64,000 bases of DNA, taken from Nocardiopsis eucommiae (lineage in GTDB: Bacteria > Actinomycetota > Actinomycetes > Streptosporangiales > Streptosporangiaceae). The notes beneath the pieces were generated by a model, which made no database searches, had not been told where the DNA came from, and saw nothing but the letters and a program-made list of their open reading frames with translations. Location of the stretch: the NCBI GenBank assembly GCA_018388625.1, contig CP074402.1, positions 5,890,001 through 5,954,000 of the forward strand. Reading direction: 5' to 3'. Positions 7,244 through 17,075 of this stretch are shown here, piece by piece (positions within the stretch are counted from its first letter, which is position 1; each line of letters opens with the position of its first letter). The position numbers and the translations under genes were made by a program.

Positions 7244-8903
7244 ATGCTCGGAACAGGCATGCGACACCGCTCCCAACTCGCCCTGAGCGAGATCACCAAA
7301 CGCTACGGGGACCAGACGGTCCTCGACCGAGTCAGCCTCACCATCGCCCCTGGCGAACGCGTGGGCGTGATCGGGGACAACGGCTCCGGCAAGAGCACCC
7401 TCCTCCGCCTCCTCGCGGGCGTGGAGGACCCCGACAACGGGGAGCTCACGGCCCGCGCCCCGGGCGGCGTGGGCTACCTGCCCCAGACGCTGGAACGGGT
7501 CTCCGACGGGGTTCCGCTCGGCACCGTCGCCGACGCGGTGGACCAGGCGCTCCGGGACCTCAGGGTCCTGGAGGCGCGTGTCCACGCCGCCGAGGCGTCC
7601 CTCGGCGGCGCCACCCCGGGGACCTGGACGCCTACGGCGACCTCCTGGCGGAGTTCGAGGCGCGCGGCGGCTACGACGCCGACACACGTGTCGACATCGG
7701 GCTGCACGGCCTGGGCCTGCCCTCACTGGACCGCGACCGGCCGCTGCGGACCCTGTCCGGCGGAGAGCGTTCACGGCTGGCGCTGGCCGCGACCCTCGCC
7801 GCCTCACCCGAACTCCTCCTGCTGGACGAGCCCACCAACGACCTCGACGACCACGCGGTCGCCTGGTTGGAGGCGCGACTCCGGAACCATCGCGGCACGG
7901 TCGTCGCGGTCACCCACGACCGGGCCTTCCTGGCCGCGGTGACCGACACGGTGCTGGAGGTGGACGCGGACACGCACCGGGTCCGGAGGTACGGCGACGG
8001 GTACGACGGGTTCCTCGCCGCCAAGGCGGCGGCGCGGGCGCGCTGGGCCCGCGAGCACGAGGACTGGAAGCGGGACCTGGCCCGGCAGCGACGCCTGGCC
8101 GACAACAACATCGCCGCGCTGCGGGCCATCCCGCGCATGATGGACAAGGCCGCCTTCGGGCACGGGGCCTTCCGGCTGCGTGGGGCGGCGCACGGGTCGA
8201 TGGGCCCGATTCGCAACGCCAAGGAGAGGATGGCCAGGCTGACCGCGCACCCGGTGGCGCCGCCACCGGTCCCGCTCCGGATGGCCGCCGAGTTCGTCGG
8301 CCCGGCACCGGAGGACGCCCCGGTCGCGGAGCTGGAGCGGGTCCGGGTGGACCATCGGCTGGAGGTCGGCGCGCTGTCGTTGGCCCAGGGCGAACGAGTC
8401 CTGGTCACCGGCCCGAACGGGGCGGGCAAGACCACCCTGGTCCGGGTGCTCTCCGGGGAGCTGGTCCCCGACTCCGGCCGGGTGGCGCTGCCCCGCAGTG
8501 TGGGACTCCTGCGCCAGGAGGACGCCCCGGTACCCGAGGGTCGTTCCGTGCTCCAGGCCTACGCGGCCGGGCGTCCCGGTCCTCCGGAGGAGTACCGGGA
8601 CGAACTCGCCGCGCTCGGACTGTTCCGGAGCGGCGACCTCGACCAGCCGGTGGCCTCGCTGTCCGTGGGGCAGCGCCGCCGGATCGAGGTGGCGCGGCTG
8701 ACCTCGGGCACCCATGACCTGCTGCTGTTGGACGAGCCGACCAACCACCTCTCCCCGGTCTCGTGGAGGAACTGGAGGAGGCGCTGTCCCGGTACACGGG
8801 CGCCCTGCTCCTGGTGACGCACGATCGGAGAGCGCGCCAGCGGTTCACCGGGCGCCGTCTGGAGCTCCGCGAGGGGGCCGTGACCAGCGACTCCGCAGAG
8901 TAA
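7244..8903 (+). CDS. ABC-F family ATP-binding protein (probable ribosome protection)
   Basis: Two ABC cassettes without membrane segments, as in ABC-F translation factors and antibiotic-resistance proteins. First cassette: Walker A GDNGSGKSTLLRLL, signature LSGGERSRLALA, Walker B LLLLDEPTNDLDDHAV. Second cassette: Walker A GPNGAGKTTLVRVL, signature SLSVGQRRRIEVARL, Walker B LLLLDEPTNHLS. Between them lies a charged linker (about residues 255-310). The ATG at 7244 follows AGGAGGACCC. The reading needs one extra base in the G run at 7618-7621 and one in the C run at 8753-8756, after which the protein ends LVTHDRRARQRFTGRRLELREGAV (read as two shorter pieces here). The leader upstream suggests induction by a ribosome-targeting antibiotic; the drug class cannot be told. 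Confidence 0.82.
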
Positions 8904-8930
8904 TGTCGACGTGTCTCTTTGTCGACATTA
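8901..8930 (+). terminator. GTCGAC-type hairpin at the ABC-F stop codon
   Basis: TAATGTCGAC and GTCGACATTA form a perfect 10-bp inverted repeat around a 10-base loop. The first three bases are the ABC-F stop codon. It belongs to the dispersed GTCGAC repeat family described in the findings. Confidence 0.55.
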
Positions 8931-8971
8931 CGGCTAGCCCATAAGTCGACTAATGGATTGACCGATACAAC

Positions 8972-9017
8972 GGGGCGTGACCGAAGGGGCGCATCCAGCC
9001 ACCCAAGGTCACGCCCC
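8972..9017. terminator. inverted repeat between ABC-F and dnaB
   Basis: GGGGCGTGACC and its exact complement, separated by 24 bases, lie between the convergent ends of the ABC-F and dnaB genes. It may act as a bidirectional terminator; there is no T run. Confidence 0.45.
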
Positions 9018-9146
9018 GTACTCACCGAGATCAGCGCGGCATGGTCCACCCGGCCCGCTCCCCCACGAAGGGCCGTCCGTCAAGGAGGCGGTGCCGCACG
9101 AACGGCGCCCACCGGAAGGATGCCGCTCGGGGCTGGCCGGATCGGC

Positions 9147-11741
9147 CTAGCCCGGGGCCATGTCGACGAAGCGGCTGTAGTGGCCCTGGAAGGCCACGGT
9201 CACGTCTGCGGTGGGGCCGTTACGGTGCTTGGCCACGATGATGTCGGCCTCGCCCGCGCGCGGGGACTCCTTGTCGTGCACGTCCTCGCGGTAAAGCAGG
9301 ATCACCATGTCCGCGTCCTGTTCGATGGACCCGGATTCGCGCAGGTCAGAAACCTGAGGGCGCTTGTCGGTGCGCTGCTCGGGACCACGGTTCAGCTGGG
9401 ACAGCGCCACCACGGGCACCTCGAGCTCCTTGGCGAGGAGCTTGAGCGAACGCGACATCTCGGAGACCTCCTGCTGGCGGCTCTCCACCCGGCCGGGTGA
9501 GCTCATCAGCTGGAGGTAGTCGACGATCACCAGCTTGAGGTCGTGCTGCTGCTTGAGGCGGCGGCACTTGGCCCGGATCTCCATCATCGACATGTTCGGG
9601 GAGTCGTCGATGAACAGCGGCGCGCTGGCCACCTCGCCCATCCGTCTGGCCAGCCGGGCCCAGTCCTCGTCGGTCATCAGACCGGACCGCATGGTGTGCA
9701 GCGGCACCCGCGCCTCGGCGGAGAGCAGACGCATGACGATCTCGTTGCGCCCCATCTCCAGGCTGAAGAAGACGGACGCCATCTCGTTCTTGATGGACGC
9801 GGCCCGCGCGAAATCCAGGGCCAGGGTCGAGTTGTGCGTGGGCACCATGGAACGCGTGGCGAGGAAGAGGTGGTCCGGGTGGTCGACCTGGACGCACCGC
9901 ACGGGGACACCGTCGATCGGGCGAACGTCGGTGACGAACCTCGTTCCGACGCGGGAGTAGGCCCGCCCGGCGGACCGCTCCCGGTGCGCGGCCCGCTTGC
10001 GTTCGATACCGAAGACCTCCCGCTCGGAACCGAAGGTCACGGTGTGACAGGTCGAGCTCTCCTCCGAGCGCCCCCTGACCCGCTTGGTCGACAGACCTGT
10101 GCGGTACCCCAGACTGTGGGCCAGCTCCCGGAAATCCGCCGCCAGGCGCTCGTTGGTGACGGCGAACTGGACCGACCCAGCCGCGTTGACGGTTCCGTCG
10201 CTGTCCAGGAGCCCCGCCAGGAGTGCCCGGCGTTGAGCGAGCGACGAACGCAGGTAAGCCGCAGGAATGTGCTTGTCGCCCAGAACGCCCAGGGTCCGCA
10301 GCAGGGCCTGAACGCTCCCGTGGCCGTCCTGGCACTGACGGCACCGAACGCTGGAGAAGCAGGACTGGCCACAGTCGGGGCAACTGGTGTGCGGAACCGG
10401 TTCCGACACGAAGCGGGCCCGCCCGCCACAGGACTGGCCGCACGTGCGCACGTGCGGCAACTTCGGGACGAAGCTGGCCCCGCAGACCACGCAGGTCTTC
10501 TCCGCGACCTCGACCTCTTCCGCCGGGAGGAAGACACCGTAGGTGCACGAAGCGTTCCCCACCGGCTTGGTCACCAGTCCGTCGGCCTCGATGTTGGTGA
10601 GGACCTCCGGATCGACGGTGGTGATCCGCGCCGAGTGGGAGGCCCCGTCCCCCAACCACATGCCCAGGAAGTAGGGCGGCAGTGGCAGCCGCCGTTCCGG
10701 CAGTTGCAAGGGTTCGGTGTTGCTCACCGAGTGGTTCAGTCTCCGGTCCGCGGTCTCCAGACGCACGGTACGGGCGATCTCCTCCGTGGTCCGCACGCCG
10801 GGCAGCACCCGGGGGCGCCACCACTCGCCCGGGCCTCCTGCGCCGCTCGGCGCGAGGCTCGCGTGTCGGTCAGCCACTGGTGCTGGGCGTCCGCCACCAC
10901 CACCGTGCCGTCGTCGAAGGTGACCTCGTAGCAGGGGCGGTCCCGCATGACGTCGGTGGCCGCCACCACCCGGGTCGGGGTCCCGTCGGCGGCGAGCAGT
11001 TCGTCACCGACACTGACCTCCCCATGGTCGTCCACCCCTCCGGCGTGGGCAGGGGGTGTCCAGGGCCAGGGCCTTACCGACGGCCGGGCGGGCGGCGATG
11101 ATCACCATCTGGCCGGGGTGGAGGCCGTTAGTCAGGGCGTCGAAGTCAGCGAAGCCCGTGGGCACACCGGTCATGCTGCCGTCGTTGGCGCCGATCGCCT
11201 CGATCTCGTCGAGGGCGCCGGGCATGATGTCGCCGAGGACCACGTAGTCCTCGCCGGTCCGCTTCTCCGCGACCTTGTAGATCTCGGCCTGGGCGTGGTC
11301 GACGAGGTCGTCCACCTCGCCGTCGCCCGCGTAGCCGATCTGCGCGATGCGGGTGCCGACCTCGACCAGGCGGCGCAGGACCGCGCGGTCCGAGACGATC
11401 TTGGCGTAGTAGCCCGCGTTCGCCGCGGTGGGGATCGCCTCGGTGAGCGTGTGCAGGTAGGGGGCGCCGCCGACCCGGGTGGCCTCGCCGCGCTTGGTCA
11501 GCTCGGCGTTGACCGAGATGGCGTCGACCGGCTCGCCCCGGGAGAAGAGGTCCACGACGCTGTCGTAGATGATCTGGTGCGCGGGGCGGTAGAAGTCGGC
11601 GGAGCGGATGATCTCGACGACCTGGGTGATGGCGTCCTTGGACAGCAGCATGCCGCCCAGAACGCTCTGTTCGGCCTGGATGTCGTGGGGTGGGGTGCGC
11701 TCGTATCCGCCCTCTTCAGGTGGTTGCTCAGCGACACTCAC
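9147..11741 (-). CDS. dnaB: replicative DNA helicase DnaB with intein
   Basis: Replication-fork helicase. The N-terminal domain (TPPHDIQAEQSVLGGMLLSK) starts at the GTG at 11741, preceded by GGGGAGAAGTTC. The C-terminal RecA-like domain carries the Walker A region ARPAVGK-STLALDFA, split by an intein between Lys and Ser, the Walker B segment LVIVDYLQLM, and the end QGHYSRFVDMAPG. The exteins together are about 450 residues, normal for DnaB. Reading through the intein needs three extra bases: in the run at 11052-11056, the run at 11020-11023 and the run at 10811-10815 (all C or G). Because dnaB is essential and must be translated through the intein, these look like sequence errors. The gene runs away from the MATE gene, and DnaA boxes lie upstream of it. 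Confidence 0.95.
9831..11072 (-). other. DnaB intein, class 3 type, with LAGLIDADG endonuclease and zinc-ribbon-like Cys clusters
   Basis: The intein is about 415 residues after adding the three missing bases. It begins with Ala (ALALDTPLPTPEGWTTMG) and ends VPTHN before Ser+1. It has the features I know for class 3 inteins: no Cys or Ser at position 1, Trp in block B (QHQWLT), Cys in block F (VRCVQVDHPDHLFLA) and Thr before the final His-Asn. The two endonuclease helices are PYFLGMWLGDGASH and RRALLAGLLDSDGTVN. Between them are two Cys clusters (CVVCGASF with RTCGQSC; CPDCGQSCF with CRQCQ) that look like zinc ribbons. The insertion site is the P-loop of the helicase. Confidence 0.85.
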
Positions 11742-12087
11742 GAACTTCTCCCCACACCGGCCGCGTGCGTCGGCCCGGATCGGACCGACTCTTCCAGGAT
11801 GCCCCATCCGGGGTGCCGAAGACGCCGCTCGGCGCGCCTGTGGACAACCCCTACCACCACAACCGAAGCGCCGTGGGGCATTGCGCACAGAGGTTATGCA
11901 CATCACCTGTGGATAACTTTGCCGCGAGTCGCCAATGACCCACTTGAACTGGGAAAACACGATTCACAGCCGGGAGGTGCAAGATGTCTCACAGGACGGC
12001 TTTCCACAGGTTATCCACAGGCTTGGCCGCTTCGGTGCCCGACGCCACAGAGGCCGTCGAACGTCTGTCCGGTACTGTGGCTTCGTC
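11742..12087. other. intergenic region with DnaA boxes between dnaB and MATE gene
   Basis: Perfect DnaA boxes occur at 11839-11847 (TGTGGACAA), 11908-11916 (TGTGGATAA) and 12011-12019 (TTATCCACA), and a near match (TTTCCACAG) lies at 12001. No gene is seen. The boxes lie in the dnaB promoter region, which suggests DnaA may influence dnaB transcription or that these are titration sites. Confidence 0.6.
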
Positions 12088-13435
12088 ATGGCCACACTGC
12101 TCTCGGCGGCCCCCTTCCGGCACCGCCACGACCGCGAGATCTTCGCCCTCGCCGTCCCCACGTTCTTCGCGCTGATCGCCGAGCCGCTGTTCCTGCTCAC
12201 CGACGCCGCGATCGTCGGCAGCCTGGGCACCCAGGCGCTGGGCGGCCTCGGGATCGCGGGCCAGGTCCTGCTGACCCTGGCCGCGGTGTGCGTCTTCCTC
12301 GCCTACGGGACCACCGCCGCGGTGGCCCGCAAGTTCGGTGCCGGGGACGTCCCCGGCGGTGTCCGCGACGGGGTGGACGGGCTCTGGCTCGCGATCCTGC
12401 TGGGGATCGCCGCGATCGGGATCGGCTGGCCCCTGGGTCCGTGGATGATCGACCTCCTGGGCGCCTCGCCCGAGGTCGCCCCCTACGCCCTCACCTACCT
12501 GCGCATCAGTCTGCTGAGCACGCCGTTCCTGCTGGTCATCATGGCCGGGACCGGGGTGCTGCGCGGGCTCCAGGACGCCCGGACCCCACTGGTGGTCGCG
12601 GTCGCCTCCTACGTGGGCAACGCGGCCCTGTGCGCGACCTTCGTGTTCGTGTTCGACTGGGGCATCGCCGGATCCGCCTGGTCGACGGTGATCGCCCAGG
12701 GCGGCGGGGCGTTCTGGTACGTGGCCGCCATCGCCCGGTCCGCCCGGCGGGAGGGGTCTCGCTCGCGCCCTCACTGGCGGGTCTGCGCGCCTCGGCGTCG
12801 GCCGGTTTCGCCCTGTTCCTGCGCAGCGTCTCCATGCGCGTCGTGGCGCTGGTGACCACCGCCGTGGCCGCCCGGATCGGTGACGAGTCCATCGCCGCTC
12901 ACCAGGTCAGCTACAACATCTGGGCCCTGCTCGTGTTCGCGATGGACGCCATCGCCATCGCCGGGCAGTCCATCGTGGGGCGCTACCTCGGTGCCGGTGA
13001 CGTGCGCGGCACCAGGCACGCCACCCGGCGAATGGTCGAGTGGGGGTGATGTCGGGGCTCCTGTTCACCGTCGTGGTGTTCCTGGTCCTGCCCTGGGCGC
13101 ACGTCCCCTTCACCTCCGACCCGAGCGTGGCCGCGCTCATCATGGCCTCCCTCGTGGTGGTCGCCCTCATGCAGCCGCTGAGCGGGGTCACCATGGTGCT
13201 GGACGGCGTCCTCATGGGCGCCGGGGACCAGCGCTACCTGGCGTGGGCCTCCCTGTGGACGATGCTCGCCTTCCTGCCGTTCGCCCTGGTCATCCCCAGC
13301 CTGGCCACCTCGGAGACTGGCGGTCTGGTGGGCCTGTGGATCGCCTTCGCGGTGTGGATCCTCGCCCGAGCCGTCACCCTGGGCCTGCGTGCCCGAGGCG
13401 AGGCCTGGCTCGTCACCGGCGCCCACCGCCCCTGA
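12088..13435 (+). CDS. MATE family efflux transporter (DinF-like)
   Basis: A multidrug/toxic-compound extrusion transporter of about 449 residues with roughly 12 membrane segments. The N-terminal part reads HDREIFALAVPTFFALIAEPLFLL, AGTGVLRGLQDARTPL marks the conserved loop of the first half, and MVLDGVLMGAGDQRYL that of the second half. The reading needs one extra base in the G run at 12753-12756 and one in the G run at 13042-13046. In Streptomyces a MATE gene also sits next to dnaB and the rpsF operon, so the placement is conserved. Substrate unknown. Confidence 0.88.
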
Positions 13436-13436
13436 G

Positions 13437-13516
13437 CCCCAAGTCCCCAAGTCCCCAAGTCCCCAAGTCCCCAAGTCCCCAAGTCCCCAAGTCCCCAAGT
13501 CCCCAAGTCCCCAAGT
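13437..13516. repeat. octamer tandem repeat (AAGTCCCC)n
   Basis: Nine exact head-to-tail copies of AAGTCCCC run from 13441 to 13512, followed by AAGTC, starting 5 bases after the MATE stop codon. No spacers, so it is a simple repeat and not CRISPR. Copy number may differ between strains. Confidence 0.95.
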
Positions 13517-13966
13517 CGACTCCGGCCACGGGCACGAGGTTCACCCCCAGCCCAGCGACCTCGCATGCACAAGGGCGTAGTCGCACGGTCGACCCGATGT
13601 CTCAGCCACAGGCGCGCCCCCTGCACACCTCGCGTCAGGGGGTAGCCGACGACCCCTCGGCCACAGCAGAGAGTCCCGCCCGCACACCTCCACCACAGGG
13701 GTGCCTCGTTCGAGCGCCGACGGTCCCTCAGCCACAGAGGTGAGTCCCTCCTGCATACCTCAGCCACAAGGGGGTGCCCCGTTCGAGCGCCGGAGAGGGT
13801 TCTGCAAGACGAGTCAAGCCGCCAGCGAGGAACGAGCGTCAGGCGTGGACGAGGATGAAGAATCCCTCTGCAAAGGCGCCGAACACGCACCGAAGCGAAG
13901 CGGAGGTGCAAAGGGTACAGCCGCCCCTGCGAGGGAACAGGGACGGCTCGTCGCGGAACGGACTCT
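13517..13966. repeat. intergenic region with ~65-bp imperfect direct repeats
   Basis: Two imperfect copies of about 65 bases lie at 13656-13719 and 13727-13792, a 71-base period, both ending GTTCGAGCGCCG; a weaker partial copy precedes at about 13600-13655. A plus-strand frame of 89 codons (13701-13970) crosses the last copy and ends on the amidase stop codon. Its second half (SQAASEERASGVDEDEESL) has some protein character, but there is no good ribosome binding site, so I do not call it a gene. Confidence 0.5.
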
Positions 13967-14798
13967 CTAGAAGCCCGTGTCGAGGTCTCCCACCGTGGGC
14001 CCGTGGTAGAAGGTCGCGACCCGTTCCGACTGCGGGACGGTCGGGTAGCTCGGCAGCTGCTCCAGGCTGAGCTCCTGTCCGGCGGGCCCGCTCAGCTGGC
14101 TGAGCTGTTGCCTCAGCTTGCTCCCCACGTCGCTACGGAGCTTGGGGAGCATCGAGTAGAGCTGGTCGCCGGGGCAGCTGGTGGCGTTGTAGTCGCGGTG
14201 GCCCACGATCGCCTCCTGCGGGTTCAGGCGGTAGACGAGGCACAGCCACGCGCAGGTGTCGACCAGCGAGCTCATGAGCGCACCGGGCGGTGTGGACGAG
14301 GTGTAGGTGCCCTCGTTCTCGATGCCGATGGTGTGCGAGTTGTGGTTGGCGGTGTGCGCGCCCAACACGTGCTTGCCGTCGCGGATGGCCTGGAGGGACT
14401 TGTCCCTGCCCTCCATGATGTGGCCGCCCCGGCTGATGGTCAGCTGCTGGCCGGTGTCACTCCAGCCGTTGTTGTCCATGTGGTACCGCTGGATGGACCG
14501 GGAGAGCGCGGCGGCGTGGCTGGTGGAGGTGTCGGACACGTTCGAGGTCGCGGTGTGGTGCACGACGATGTGGGTCGGCCCGTTGGCGAGCACCTGGATG
14601 GCGCTCTTGGGAGCGCGGGCCCCCAGTCGGACCGCGTGTACACCTTGGGCGTCGTCGCCGCGGTGGCGTGGCCGGTCACCGACACACCCAGTGCTCCGCC
14701 GATCAGTACTCCCCGGCGGTCAGGGCGGCCCCTCGCAGCATCGTCCTACGGTCCACCGCGAGAGGGTGGTCGGTCTCGGGCAGTCTTTCAACGGCCAT
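13967..14798 (-). CDS. N-acetylmuramoyl-L-alanine amidase (PGRP/type 2), Tat-exported
   Basis: A zinc amidase that cuts the lactoyl-peptide bond of peptidoglycan. The N-terminus carries a twin-arginine signal (DRRTMLRGAALTAG, then a hydrophobic stretch). The catalytic domain shows VVHHTATSN (zinc His), GVGH-like GAHTANHNSHTIGIENEG and VGHRDYNATSCPGDQLY (zinc His and Cys). The frame needs an extra base in the C run at 14711-14714 and in the C run at 14620-14624; without them the signal peptide and the start of the domain are cut off. After the catalytic domain there is only a short helical tail. Confidence 0.85.
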
Positions 14799-14921
14799 CG
14801 GTATGCTGTCCTCTCCGTGCGGAGCGTCACTGAAAGTGACGCGACACAGAGAACACGATAGATTACAAAGAGTAATCAAAGGGGGCTTTTCGCCCCATCG
14901 GCGTGTTCAGGGGGAACAGAA

Positions 14922-14957
14922 GAACCCCGCCCCTCCGAGGAGGGACGGGGTTCCGAC
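14922..14957 (-). terminator. terminator of the rpsF-ssb-rpsR-rplI operon
   Basis: On the minus strand a long stem (GAACCCCGTCCCTCC with its near complement) is followed by TTCTTCTGTT. It lies 19 bases after rplI. Confidence 0.75.
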
Positions 14958-14975
14958 CGGAACGGTCAGCGCGTA

Positions 14976-15422
14976 CTAGGCGCCGACGATGTCCAGCTTG
15001 ATCGTCGCGGCGACCTCGGGGTGCAGGCGGACCTGGACCTTGTGGGCACCGACGGACTTGATCGGGTTCTTGATCTCGATCCGGCGCTTGTCCAGCTCGG
15101 GACCGCCGGTGGCCTTGACGGCCTCGACGATGTCCGCGGGCGTGACCGAACCGAACAGACGACCACCCTGACCGGCGCGCTGCTTGAGGCGCACGTTCAG
15201 CGCACCGACCTGGCCGGCGACCTGCTGGGCCTCGTCCAGGGTGCGGATGTCACGCGCCTTGCGGGCACGCTGGATGAGGTCGATCTGCTTCTGACCACCG
15301 CGGGTCCACCGAATGGCGAACCCTCGGGGCAGCAGGTAGTTGCGACCGTAACCGTTCTTCACCTCGACGACGTCGCCGGGGGCTCCGAGACCGTTGACCT
15401 CGTGGGTCAAAATCAGCTTCAC
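14976..15422 (-). CDS. rplI: 50S ribosomal protein L9
   Basis: 148 residues beginning [21 protein letters not shown] with the typical [14 protein letters not shown] segment, a long central helix, and the C-terminal domain [16 protein letters not shown]. It is the last gene of the rpsF-ssb-rpsR-rplI operon. Confidence 0.97.
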   Translation of the reverse strand: MKLILTHEVNGLGAPGDVVEVKNGYGRNYLLPRGFAIRWTRGGQKQIDLIQRARKARDIRTLDEAQQVAGQVGALNVRLKQRAGQGGRLFGSVTPADIVEAVKATGGPELDKRRIEIKNPIKSVGAHKVQVRLHPEVAATIKLDIVGA

Positions 15423-15449
15423 GACAAAGACCTCCCTCGGATATCGCCG

Positions 15450-15686
15450 CTAGCGAGCGGTGCTGGTGTAGGGCAGCAGGGCCACCTCGCGCGCGTTCTT
15501 GATCGCGGTCGCGACGTCGCGCTGGTGCTGCGTGCAGTTGCCGGTCACCCGACGGGCACGGATCTTGCCGCGCTCGGAGATGAACTTACGGAGAAGCGTG
15601 GTGTCCTTGTAGTCGATGTAGGACTGCTTCTCCTGGCAGAAGAGGCAAACCTTCTTCTTGGGCTTGCGCGCTGCCGGCTTAGCCAT
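15450..15686 (-). CDS. rpsR: 30S ribosomal protein S18
   Basis: 78 residues, starting [20 protein letters not shown]. The upstream open frame is longer, but the ATG at 15686 follows GAAGGAGCACC and matches family length. VCLFC and the missing distal cysteine pair are typical of a partially zinc-independent actinobacterial S18; I would not infer more. Ends LLPYTSTAR. Confidence 0.96.
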   Translation of the reverse strand: MAKPAARKPKKKVCLFCQEKQSYIDYKDTTLLRKFISERGKIRARRVTGNCTQHQRDVATAIKNAREVALLPYTSTAR

Positions 15687-15799
15687 CGTGGTGCTCCTTC
15701 GCAAGAGCCCCGGGGTCCTCCCGGGGATGGGCTGGGACAATGGAAAGGTGACGCGACCCCCGGAGGGGCCGGGTCGGTGTTACGTGGGGAAGCCGCTGG

Positions 15800-16392
15800 T
15801 CAGAACGGGGGCTCGTCGGAGAATCCTCCGCTGTTGCCGCCGCCGAAACCACCGCCGCCGCCGTTGGTGGCCCACGGGTCGTCGGCCGGGGCGCCGCCCC
15901 GACCACCCTGCTGGCCACCGAAACCGCCGCCCTGGTTGCCGTAGCCGCCCTGGGACTGTCCGCCCTGGGGCTGGCCACCGCCGAAACCGCCGCCGCCCTG
16001 GTTGCCGCCGAAGCCGCCGCCACCCTGGCGCTGCGTCTTCGTCACCTTGGCGGTGGCGCTGCGCAGGGCCGGGCCGACCTCTTCGACGTCGATCTCGAAG
16101 ACGGTCCGCTTCTCACCCTCGCGGGTCTCGAAGGACCGCTGCTTCAGGCGGCCCTGCACGATGACGCGCATGCCACGCTGAAGGCTCTCGGCCACGTTCT
16201 CCGCGTACTGACGCCAGACGGTGCAGGAGAGGAACATGGACTCTCCGTCCTTCCACTCCCCGACGCGCGGTCGAAGGTGCGGGGCGTCGAGGCCACACGG
16301 AAGTTGGCGACCGCGGCTCCACTGGGCGTGAAGCGCAGTTCAGGGTCGTCGACGAGGTTGCCGACGAGCGTGATCTGGGTTTCGCCTGCCAT
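15800..16392 (-). CDS. ssb: single-stranded DNA-binding protein
   Basis: SSB coats single-stranded DNA in replication and repair. The OB fold reads [33 protein letters not shown], then [20 protein letters not shown] and [22 protein letters not shown] Gly/Gln-rich tail leads to the acidic tip DEPPF that binds partner proteins. About 197 residues after adding one base in the C run at 16258-16261; without it the protein breaks at residue 45 inside the OB fold, which an essential gene could not tolerate. Confidence 0.95.
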
Positions 16393-16524
16393 GGATCGGC
16401 TCCGGTTCGAGATAGTTCGGGATCAAGCGGTTTCGCCTGCTCCCCACATCATCCGCGCCCCCAGAGACAAAACAGTCCCGGGGGCGGAACGATCGGGGCT
16501 CAGGGAGTCAGGGCACCGGGGTGC

Positions 16525-16815
16525 CTAGTGAACCTCGGGACGCAGAACCTTGGTGCGGAGCACGGCCTCGGCGATGCCGAGCTGACGGTCGAGCTCCTTG
16601 ACCGTCGCGGGCTTGGCGGTCAGGTCGATGACCGCGTAGATGCCCTCGGAGTTCTTGTTGATGTCGTAGGCGAGGCGACGCTTGCCCCAGATCTCCGTCT
16701 TCTCGACCGAGCCGCCGTCGTTGCGGACGACGCCCAGGAAGTTCTCCAGCGACGGGGCGACGGTGCGCTCGTCGAGGTTGGGGTCGAGGATGACCATGAT
16801 TTCGTAACGACGCAT
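16525..16815 (-). CDS. rpsF: 30S ribosomal protein S6
   Basis: 96 residues: [39 protein letters not shown]. First gene of the operon; ribosome binding site GGAGGAACG before the ATG. Confidence 0.97.
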   Translation of the reverse strand: MRRYEIMVILDPNLDERTVAPSLENFLGVVRNDGGSVEKTEIWGKRRLAYDINKNSEGIYAVIDLTAKPATVKELDRQLGIAEAVLRTKVLRPEVH

Positions 16816-17005
16816 GAGCGTACGTTCCTCCTCTGGACTGTCGCGGCCATGGAATCTCCATGGCAGGAGGGCAGGAGCCCGGCGTTCCGCCGCCCGGTCC
16901 CACCGGGGGCATCGCTCAGGCTCTGAGCCATACGGGAACCAAGGCTACCAGCAGCGGAGTACCACCGGTGCTGGGCTCCGGACCGCGGCGGCCCCTCTCC
17001 CACAC

Positions 17006-17055
17006 GGCGGAGGGCCGGTGCCGAAGGGTCTCCCTCCGCGCACCGGCCCTCCGCC
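17006..17055. terminator. inverted repeat downstream of the class A PBP gene
   Basis: A perfect 15-bp inverted repeat (GGCGGAGGGCCGGTG and its complement) with a 20-base loop begins 20 bases after the PBP stop codon. Likely terminator for the minus-strand gene; there is no T run. Confidence 0.6.
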
Positions 17056-17075
17056 GGGCCGTGACCGTCAGCCGG

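Noticed and set aside
9543-10931. Long plus-strand open frame opposite dnaB
   Set aside because: A shadow of the dnaB codons in a GC-rich genome; no family resemblance and no ribosome binding site.
10947-13049. A 700-codon plus-strand frame joining antisense dnaB to part of the MATE gene
   Set aside because: Only the end (after 12760) is real; it is the second frame of the MATE gene.
13437-13516. CRISPR-like array
   Set aside because: Units are 8 bases with no spacers, and no cas genes are present.
13701-13970. An 89-codon gene in the repeat region
   Set aside because: No ribosome binding site and it crosses the repeats; its second half has some protein character, so I mention it in the region entry only.
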